NCBI GenBank assembly: GCA_036783645.1 | Contig: DAIPWT010000081.1 | Location: forward strand, 1 to 28,896 | DNA: 28,896 nucleotides | Origin: UBA4732 sp002404095 | GTDB taxonomy: Bacteria; Planctomycetota; Planctomycetia; Gemmatales; Gemmataceae | Reading direction: 5' to 3' | Shown here: one piece after another, positions 7,701 through 12,512 of the stretch | How the letters are laid out: each line of letters opens with the position of its first letter | Position numbering within the stretch: the stretch's first letter is position 1 | Notes under the pieces: model-generated | Database searches by the model: none | The model's input: the letters and a program-made list of their open reading frames with translations, nothing else | Told to the model about the DNA's origin: nothing | Made by a program: the position numbers and the translations under genes

Positions 7701-9727
7701 GTGATATTGACCGTCGCGTCCACGGTGGTGTAGCCGCCGCCGGGGCCGCCGCTATTGCTGAAGATGTTGACGATGGCATTGATGTCGTAAGTCCCTTTTG
7801 TGGTATACGCGTGGCTGGCAGTATACGAACCGGGGATAGGGCTAGGGGTGAATGTAGTGTCCGGGGAACCGTCGCCCCAATGAATGTAAGAGGTCCAGCC
7901 AAACGGGTTGACCAAGTCGGTAGACCAGCTGACTTTGACGGTGACCGGAGCGTTCGTTACTTTCTCTTGCGTCTCCGGCGTGATCGTAGTGGTGACTGTC
8001 GGGTCGATGGCGGCGGCCACGAGGAGGCCGCCGCGTTGAGTCTTGTCGAAAGCGAGGAAGCCGCCCTCTGGAGGAGACAAGAGCTTACCCGTCGTACCCG
8101 AATAGACGCTGACTTGCGGTGTGTTGCCTGGCCCGTCGGCTGTTACGATGTCTTCGTGGGAGTCGCTGGCGATGTAGGTGGAGGCGACGCGGACGCCTGT
8201 CAGGTCGGAGGCGTTGCCGGCCTGGAAGTCCTGCAACACTGAGCCGTCTTGGCCGTCGAACACTTTGACCTCAGGCGTATGGCCGATCCCCGCCCCGGTG
8301 ATGACGTCTGAGCTGCCGTCGCCGTTGGTATCGCCGGTCGCCACCCAGACTCCGCCGTAGAAGTTTTGACCGTAGGGATGCAGATCGCCGACGGGGCCGG
8401 GAAGTTGCAACCCCGTGGCGCCGTCGAAGACCCGAGCCTCGGCCGGCGCCCCCGGCCCGGCGCCGGTCACGATGTAAGCGTGACGCACGCCCGTCCAAAA
8501 GCCTGCGGCGACGGGCACACCGGCCTCGTAGCCGGGTCCGTAGGCATTGAAGGAACGCAGCAGGGTTCCGTCTTTGCCGCTGAAAGCGCGGACCTGCGAG
8601 CCGCCGCCTGCACCCGGCCCCGTGATGATGTCGGGGACCAAGTCGCCGTTCACGTCGCCGGCGGCCACGAAGACGCCGCCTTGCATCGAGCGGTCGTAGG
8701 CGAGGAAGTCGCCGATTGGTCCGGCGAGCTGGACGCCGGTTTTGGCGTCGAAGACTTTGATCTCAGGGGCCATGCCGGCGCCGGGCGCGGTGATAATGTC
8801 GGGGATGCCGTCGCCGTTGAGGTCGGCGGACGCGACGCGCACGCCGCCTTTGAAGGAGGCGTCGTAGGCCAGGAACTGGAACTTCAGCTTGTCCGTCGTG
8901 GCGTCGTAGACCTTGACCCAAGGCGCGGCGCCGGCGTCCGAGCCGACGGCGATGATCGGAAGGAGGTTGTTCGGCTTGGCGGCAGAGATAGGGGCGGTTG
9001 TCCGAAGGGGGGACTGTAGGGGCGGGGTTTCCCCGCCCTGTGACGCCACGGGCGCCTGTGACGCCACGGGCGCCTGTGACGCCACGAGCGCCTGTGACGC
9101 CACGGGCGGGGAAACCCCGCCCCTACCAAAATCGGGAGGGGCGCCAGAGACGACGACAGGCGCAACGGGGGCGGCCGGCGGTTGCGCGACAAAATCTTGC
9201 GTGGTGGAATCAGCGGCTGGCGCGGCCGAATTCTGAGCGCCGGCTGTGGCGACGGCGAGAGACGCGACTTGCTCCATCGGGCCGCTCTGTGCCGATGCGC
9301 CGCTTGACGGCTTCACGGCGGATGGAGCGGCGCCGCCGTTGCCAGAATCCGTCGGCGCCGACGAGAAAAACGCCTGCCCATTCAGGGCCGGGTCGGCCAG
9401 GAACCAGCCCTGATCGGCCGGCGCCGAGGTGGAGGAAACAGCCGAGACGGTTTGTGGCGCTGGCTGCGCGATTTTTGGGATGGCTGCAACGGCGACGGAC
9501 GGGGGCGACGAGAGAAGAGACAACGACGAGGGGACAGAGGTCGGCGCGATGCTGAGATTGGAGTACGAAATGGACGGCGGCGGTCGGTAGGTGAGCGCAT
9601 CGGCGACGGCCGGCAGCGATCCAGGCATTTCACGACTCTCTAATATCTCTATTTGAGGTCGAAACGACGGCCGCGTTGCGTTGCGTTGTGTCCGGAGCAT
9701 CATGGTCGTCCTGCCATTGCGGTCCAT
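1757..9727 (-). CDS. Giant FG-GAP/PKD/RHS-repeat protein with unknown C-terminal tip
   Basis: 2656 residues in one frame. In order: the planctomycete N-terminal motif ILESREMPGSL (about 28-38); a low-complexity Pro/Ala/Ser region (40-250) containing a palindromic repeat at about 201-238; about five FG-GAP/VCBS repeats with calcium-type loops such as DLNGDGIPD (250-580); a PKD-like domain with IHWGDGSPD (585-680); a Cys cluster ACSCTCACDGG (about 686-696); a long YD/RHS shell; the core end QSDPLGLGPDIN and RSDPSGL (about 2405-2435); a Gly/Val linker (2441-2504); and a 150-residue helical, charged tip I cannot assign. RHS shells enclose and deliver or display a C-terminal domain, and FG-GAP repeats suggest an extracellular, integrin-like stalk. 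The N-terminus lacks a classic signal peptide. Met9/Met10 (9701-9703) has an AGGA upstream and may be the true start. A TPR gene follows after 42 bp. A toxin role is inferred, not shown. Confidence 0.9.
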   Translation of the reverse strand: MDRNGRTTMMLRTQRNATRPSFRPQIEILESREMPGSLPAVADALTYRPPPSISYSNLSIAPTSVPSSLSLLSSPPSVAVAAIPKIAQPAPQTVSAVSSTSAPADQGWFLADPALNGQAFFSSAPTDSGNGGAAPSAVKPSSGASAQSGPMEQVASLAVATAGAQNSAAPAADSTTQDFVAQPPAAPVAPVVVSGAPPDFGRGGVSPPVASQALVASQAPVASQAPVASQGGETPPLQSPLRTTAPISAAKPNNLLPIIAVGSDAGAAPWVKVYDATTDKLKFQFLAYDASFKGGVRVASADLNGDGIPDIITAPGAGMAPEIKVFDAKTGVQLAGPIGDFLAYDRSMQGGVFVAAGDVNGDLVPDIITGPGAGGGSQVRAFSGKDGTLLRSFNAYGPGYEAGVPVAAGFWTGVRHAYIVTGAGPGAPAEARVFDGATGLQLPGPVGDLHPYGQNFYGGVWVATGDTNGDGSSDVITGAGIGHTPEVKVFDGQDGSVLQDFQAGNASDLTGVRVASTYIASDSHEDIVTADGPGNTPQVSVYSGTTGKLLSPPEGGFLAFDKTQRGGLLVAAAIDPTVTTTITPETQEKVTNAPVTVKVSWSTDLVNPFGWTSYIHWGDGSPDTTFTPSPIPGSYTASHAYTTKGTYDINAIVNIFSNSGGPGGGYTTVDATVNITPPPVSDALLPACSCTCACDGGNLLESAPAPVGKVAPDVIASTGYPIRYADGVVKIGASDLISDGFGQAWGQGRSWSNGPGYSAGGDNGNGWVDTRTPRLLQADGSTDATIGAVGNGTTALYFDLVNGVYQPRFYDQSTLIHNAGGQEFVLTEVNGTQLHFADFTGTLPGAEQGAFKSFVDQAGNATSVTSWTSDGRIAEVQRSVVSGGNTITESYLYAYVSPGTNGGLLQSVTLRRQTNGGAWSTVRQVQYTYYDGVQSYGNLGDLQLAQVLDGSNNVLDTSYYRYYTSADAGSIGYVGGLKYVFSPESYARLVTALGATAPTAATDAQVSAYADNYFEYDGQQRATKEIAQGAGDSSLAGGLGTYTYAYTTSVNAAGFNSWATKTVETLPDNNQNTVYTNAYGEVMLKVYMDVTSGLSWETFYKYDGVGHVILQADPSAVTGYDDTYADLLNNQSGVYQYLNNSSGKITLYDFYATTTATETTAGGVTGYEQDVKLEQGQQGTPILQETMQYFAHTAGGATVNPTATDTVYRNTDGTGAETTSYAYTWFTGTTQMQSETVTAPVVSAAQNGPGTADVTTAVFDVYGRTIWTKDADGFITYTAYDPATGAVVKTIDDVNTADTGDFANLPTGWVTPSGGGLELITQTVVDALGRTTQETSPGGNVAYYVYLDPQYEVRVYAGFANGASTGPTEVIRDDRADGYTETFTMSATPHLTNGAPDGTEAISGLQTLSRQYVNAAGQVVESDSYFNLSALAYTTAVMGAVGVNFYQTQIAYDSRGRQNRVVSPTGTIYRTVYDGLDRVVSQWVGTNDTPASGGWSPTNNTSPSNMVQTVGYVYDNGGVGDGNLTQLTQYPGGAATPRVSQMFYDWRDRLVASKSGVQTNENDGTHRPIIYVTYDNLGEAVQAQQYDGDGVSISTVNGVPQAPAASLLRAQAVTSYDDQGRVYQTQVYDVNPSTGAVSTTALTTNAYYDHRGDVIAQSDPGGLWNKSQYDGAGRNVLDYTTDGASGVTWAAAGSVANDTVLEQTQTIFDADSNAIETISRQRFHNTTGTGPLGTPTSGVGARVSYAAAYYDNADRLTATVDVGTNGGTAWTRPATPPTPSDTALVTSYVYNAAGWVQDVIDPRGIDARTLYDNLGRTTKTVSNYTGNPETASSDVAIEYTYDGANHVLTVQADEPAGAYQRTQYVYGVTTASGSGVNSNDILVALQHPDPTTGNPSSSQQDSYLVNALGQVIQTTDRNGNVHGYTYDVLGRLASDAVTTLGAGVDGAIRRIQYAYDTQGNRYLTTSYDAANGGNIVNQFQRVYNGLGQLTAEYQSHSGAVVVGTTPAVQYAYTEMAGGVNNSRLTSITYPSGYVLYYNYASGLDNTISRLTSLSDAGGTLESFKYLGLDTVVERDHPQNNVNLTYISQTGGTGDAGDQYTGLDRFGRVVEQNWYDTATSTSTDDFQYGYDRNSNALYRQNALDAIFSEVFTYDSPNQLTNFQRGTLNSTKTGLVGSPTHAQSWTPDALGNFTGVTTDGTTQTRTANQQNEITSISGAGAVTYDANGNTTADGSGNSFVYDAWNRLVAVKIGGTTLAAYGYNGLGERVTETHGTTTTDLYYSSAWQVLEERVGGVIQARNVWSPVYVDALVLRDQSSQHNGTLDQRLYVQTDANWNVTALLDASGNVLERYIYDPYGAVIVLTPNWVVRGTSAYAMPYLWQGLLYDSAVGLFHADIRDISPTLDRPLQSDPLGLGPDINDHRWEGNGPTNRSDPSGLLWSPGPSGGGGSVGVGVGVGVGVGGGVGGVGVGGTGGFGGGAGIGYGGDLDLGVLGNGSWFGGPGSCGNLKNLGPLAPPPATPPPAIPYDPTGISGLVDLLKINAQLTQQEIEELGTLYRTGQTTDKKLKKAGYTEEEIAAIQEEAKKQAAKWNPGGHDWSKIIDSIEGSEKALDDALANLAKDPCSPEAQKAADEAKDLLIELSNAKKIYDIKKRHMER
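2348..2383. repeat. Six tandem GCCAAC hexamers
   Basis: Six perfect copies of gccaac (plus orientation) lie inside the RHS gene. They encode alternating Val-Gly in the linker between the RHS core and the C-terminal tip. Imperfect relatives continue on both sides (about 2316-2390). Slippage would change linker length in steps of two residues without breaking the frame. Confidence 0.9.
9016..9126. repeat. 111-bp palindromic element with four 18-bp units, inside RHS gene
   Basis: Perfect 23-bp inverted arms (9016-9038 and 9104-9126; core gggcggggtttccccgccc) enclose three full and one partial copy of an 18-bp unit, tgtgacgccacgggcgcc. Each arm is also a hairpin on its own (8-bp stem, ttt loop). 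The element is 111 bp, exactly 37 codons, and contributes GGVSPPVASQ, VASQAP repeats and SQGGETPPL to the protein. It looks like a small mobile palindrome (MITE-like) that inserted in frame in a tolerant linker. Confidence 0.8.
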
Positions 9728-9846
9728 CGAGTTGTGTTAAGCCTGGTAGCGTGACTGTAAAGGGGTGAAGGAGGGATGTCAACGGGATTCCAAAAGAATT
9801 ATCCCCGGCCCGTGTTGCATCGCAAGTTTCCGCCTACCAACGGTTG

Positions 9847-11292
9847 TCACGCCAGCAGTTTCTCGATGACGCGCCCATGCACGTCCGTCAATCGCCGGTC
9901 GATGCCGTTGTGACGGAACGTCAGCTTTGTGTGATCGACGCCAAGTTGATGCAGGATAGTGGCGTGTAGGTCGTAACAGTAAGTTTCATCTTCCACCGCC
10001 TTATACGACCATTCGTCGCTGGCGCCGTAGGTGACGCCGCCCTTGAAACCGCCGCCCGCCACCCAGGATGTGAACGTGAACGGATTGTGATCGCGGCCCT
10101 TGCCGCCCTGACTGCACGGCATCCGGCCGAACTCCGTCGTCCAGAGTACGATGGTGTCGTCGAGTAGGCCGCGAGCTTTCAGATCCTTCAACAGGGCGGC
10201 GGCGGGTTTATCCATGCTCCTGCCCATGTCGCCGTGATCGCGCGCGATGTCTTCATGCGAGTCCCAGTTGCGGCGCGGGAAGCCGTTGTCCGCCCCGCTC
10301 CAAAGCTGCACGAAACGGACGCCGCGCTCCAGTAAGCGCCGGGTAATCAGACAATTGCGACCGAAATCCTCGGTGATCTTTTCGTCTAGCCCGTACATCT
10401 TCTTGACGGACTCCGGCTCTTTGGACAGATCCAACACCTCCGGCGCGCTGAGTTGCAGCCGCGCGGCCATTTCATAGGACGCAATGCGGGCGTCGAGCCG
10501 GCTGTCGCCCTCGCGCGTCGCCTCATAAGCCCTATTCATGCGGTTAAGTAGGGCGAGCGCGTCGACGTCGTCGCCTTTGTCCAGACCGGCCTCGGCCGGA
10601 GGAAAGAGATCGTAAATGGGGTTCTTGGCGCCGGGTCGGATCATGGTTCCCTGGTGAGCGGCGGGCAGGAAAGCGCTGCTCCAGTTGGCCGGGCCGTTCG
10701 GAGCGAAGCCGCGCACGTCGGGCAACACCACGAACGACGGCAAGTCGTCGCTCAGGCTGCCGAGGCCGTAGCTGACCCACGCGCCCATGCTCGGATATCC
10801 GGGCAGGACGAAGCCAGTGTTCTGCATGAACGTGGCGGGGCCGTGGACGTTCGACTTCGAGACCATCGCATGGAGGAAGGCGACGTCGTCTACGCAGCCG
10901 GCCAGATGCGGCACGAGGCCGCTGACGAACTTGCCGCACTGGCCGTACTGCTTCCATTCCCACGGACTTTTCATGCAGGCGCCGGGGACGCTCTGGAACA
11001 GCTCGACTTTGCCGCCGGGGTTGAACGGCTGGCTATGTCGCTTTATCAGCTCCGGCTTGTAGTCGAAAGTGTCCACCTGGCTGGCGGCGCCGGACATGAA
11101 CATTTGCACGACGCGCTTGGCCTTGGCCATGTGATGTAGGCCGCCGTTGAGATCAGGCCGGCCCTTACCGTATTTCGCCGGCTCGGCGGCGAGAAGGCCG
11201 TCGCGGCCGAGAAGGCAAGCCAGCGCGACGCTGCCGAGGCCGCCGCCGGATTGCCAGAGGAAACGGCGACGGTCGAAGAGTGGTTGGGTCAT
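9847..11292 (-). CDS. DUF1501 family protein, Tat-exported
   Basis: 481 residues. The N-terminus carries a twin-arginine signal, RRRFLWQ at residues 8-14, followed by a short hydrophobic stretch (GGLGSVALACLLG), so export by Tat is likely. The rest matches the DUF1501 family, which has an alkaline-phosphatase/sulfatase-like fold. Typical blocks are FMSGAASQVDTFDYKP, SKSNVHGPATFMQNTG, TTEFGRMPCSQGGKGRDHNP and the C-terminal HATILHQLGVDH. These proteins are greatly expanded in planctomycetes, usually next to a DUF1549/DUF1553 cytochrome-like partner, and their biochemical role is unsettled. No such partner is present here. The upstream neighbour, 32 bp away on the same strand, is a Uma2 protein, so the two may be co-transcribed. 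The RHS gene starts 119 bp downstream. Length is normal for the family. Confidence 0.92.
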   Translation of the reverse strand: MTQPLFDRRRFLWQSGGGLGSVALACLLGRDGLLAAEPAKYGKGRPDLNGGLHHMAKAKRVVQMFMSGAASQVDTFDYKPELIKRHSQPFNPGGKVELFQSVPGACMKSPWEWKQYGQCGKFVSGLVPHLAGCVDDVAFLHAMVSKSNVHGPATFMQNTGFVLPGYPSMGAWVSYGLGSLSDDLPSFVVLPDVRGFAPNGPANWSSAFLPAAHQGTMIRPGAKNPIYDLFPPAEAGLDKGDDVDALALLNRMNRAYEATREGDSRLDARIASYEMAARLQLSAPEVLDLSKEPESVKKMYGLDEKITEDFGRNCLITRRLLERGVRFVQLWSGADNGFPRRNWDSHEDIARDHGDMGRSMDKPAAALLKDLKARGLLDDTIVLWTTEFGRMPCSQGGKGRDHNPFTFTSWVAGGGFKGGVTYGASDEWSYKAVEDETYCYDLHATILHQLGVDHTKLTFRHNGIDRRLTDVHGRVIEKLLA

Positions 11293-11324
11293 GGCATTGC
11301 CCCATATTCACATCGATAAGATAG

Positions 11325-12026
11325 TTATTTGCCGTTGCGTTGATGGCGCAACTCCGCCAGTTCGCGCCGTAAGCGCTCGACTTCGGCCTCCGCTTGTCGC
11401 TGCGCCTCAGTTGCATTCGCCACGGTTTCCTGTGCATTTGCCACGGCTTCCTGGGGCGTCAACAGCCATTGCTTCGTCGTCGGGTCATACAGTCGTAACT
11501 CGCGGTCGTGCCCTTCCAAGTGCAAGCCCAGCACCTTACTCGGCAGGCGCCCCTTTACCGGGATGATCGGTTCGTAGCGACCCCGGCGCAGACGATGGCC
11601 CTGCAACGCCGGTTGCAAGTAATCACCGAGCGGGTCGAATAGGAAGTATTCGGGCACGCGCAGCGTATCTTGATACAACTCATACTTGTCTTCGACGTCC
11701 TCCTCGCGCGTTGACTGCGAGGTCAACTCAATGACCACCTCCGGTCCCTTGCCTTCTTCCCAGATCAGGTAGTTGGGCCGCTGATGCTTGCCCACACCCT
11801 TGACTACAAAAACGTCGGGGGAAAGATGCCGACGACGGTTGCCTGGCTTGTAGAAGACGAGAAGGTTGCCGGACACATAGACCATCGGCTCCGCCGCATA
11901 GTAGGCGACTAGCGTCTGGATGAGGGCGTTCATTAGGTCGCGGTGCCAGTCGGTTTCCGCCATGGGTTTGCCGTCCGAGGTCGGGTAATCGAGGCCTTCC
12001 GCCGCCTTCGTGGGAATGCCAGCCAT
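11325..12026 (-). CDS. Uma2 family (DUF820) restriction-endonuclease-fold protein
   Basis: 233 residues from the ATG at 12024-12026, preceded by a strong Shine-Dalgarno (ggaggagagg). The reading frame stays open a further 129 codons upstream, but that part overlaps the opposite-strand small gene and has no family resemblance. The PD-(D/E)XK-like core is visible: SPDVFVV (Asp71), PEVVIELTSQST (Glu100) and DKYELYQD (Lys114), followed by VPEYFLFDP. The C-terminal 40 residues form a probable coiled coil (TEAQRQAEAEVERLRRELAE) preceded by a duplicated AVANAQ/TVANAT motif. Uma2 proteins are numerous in planctomycetes and cyanobacteria and are thought to be nuclease-like, without an agreed function. 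It ends 32 bp before the DUF1501 gene. Confidence 0.88.
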   Translation of the reverse strand: MAGIPTKAAEGLDYPTSDGKPMAETDWHRDLMNALIQTLVAYYAAEPMVYVSGNLLVFYKPGNRRRHLSPDVFVVKGVGKHQRPNYLIWEEGKGPEVVIELTSQSTREEDVEDKYELYQDTLRVPEYFLFDPLGDYLQPALQGHRLRRGRYEPIIPVKGRLPSKVLGLHLEGHDRELRLYDPTTKQWLLTPQEAVANAQETVANATEAQRQAEAEVERLRRELAELRHQRNGK

Positions 12027-12196
12027 TCGGTCCTCTCCTCCCGGCGTTAGGTCGATGAACACAAACTCATTTTCATTGAACAGCGCCCGACGCGACGCCG
12101 CCAGCCCATAGTTCGCAGGACGACTGCAAAGTCCATTTTGTCTGTTATCCTGTTGACTTGACGCAACTGGGTTGTTCCATACTCGGAAGGATTCCC

Positions 12197-12446
12197 ATGT
12201 CCAGCACACCCGCCGCCACGCTTCTGACCTCCCTGCACTTGCTGGCCGATGGTGGGATGAGGACCGGCACGACAGCACGCGGCCGAGGGTGGCATGAATG
12301 CTCTCGCCGTGCTGCTCAACGCGGTCGTGACGGCGCCGCGGGCGAGCGCCGACCCGGAGGACGACCGGCCGCTGCGGGCACGCGCTGACGCCTTGGCATG
12401 GGATGTCGAGCAAGCCATTGACCTCATGGCCGGAAAGAAGTTGTGA
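12197..12446 (+). pseudogene. Small frameshifted gene (about 83 codons if restored)
   Basis: A good start (ATG at 12197 after aagga) opens MSSTPAATLLTSLHLLAD. The plausible continuation jumps to another frame (DEDRHDS, about 12255-12276). It then jumps to a third (AAEGGMNALAVLLNAV, running to TGA at 12444-12446 and ending EQAIDLMAGKKL). Taken singly, the first frame degenerates into Arg/Gly-rich sequence, a sign of out-of-frame reading in GC-rich DNA. Two small indels would explain it, by decay or sequencing error. Alternatively, the 50-codon frame from ATG 12294 is a short gene of its own. Function unknown. Confidence 0.4.
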
Positions 12447-12470
12447 CTTTGCAATCCTCCTGGCTTGTCT

Positions 12471-12491
12471 CGGCGGGGATAAACCCCGCCG
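12471..12491. terminator. Hairpin between convergent genes, likely bidirectional terminator
   Basis: An 8-bp perfect stem, cggcgggg / ccccgccg, has the loop ataaa. It lies between the end of the small plus-strand gene (12446) and the stop of the minus-strand ATPase (12513). The core resembles the palindrome inside the RHS gene (ggcggggtttccccgcc) and the hairpin at 15271-15300, so it may be a member of a dispersed palindrome family used as a terminator. Confidence 0.5.
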
Positions 12492-12512
12492 CTCGCCTTT
12501 TGTTAGAGGCTT

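Noticed and set aside
6989..8242. Long plus-strand open frame (417 codons) opposite the RHS gene, and several other antisense frames between 3.1 and 9.6 kb
   Set aside because: They mirror the coding frame of the RHS gene in GC-rich DNA, have Arg/Val/Ala-biased low-complexity translations, and show no domain or ribosome site.
9039..9103. Regular 18-bp repeats considered as a CRISPR-like array
   Set aside because: The units are contiguous, with no unique spacers, and lie in frame inside a coding sequence.
12027..12413. Upstream extension of the Uma2 frame by 129 codons
   Set aside because: It overlaps the opposite-strand small gene, has unlikely composition, and lies before an ATG with a very good Shine-Dalgarno.
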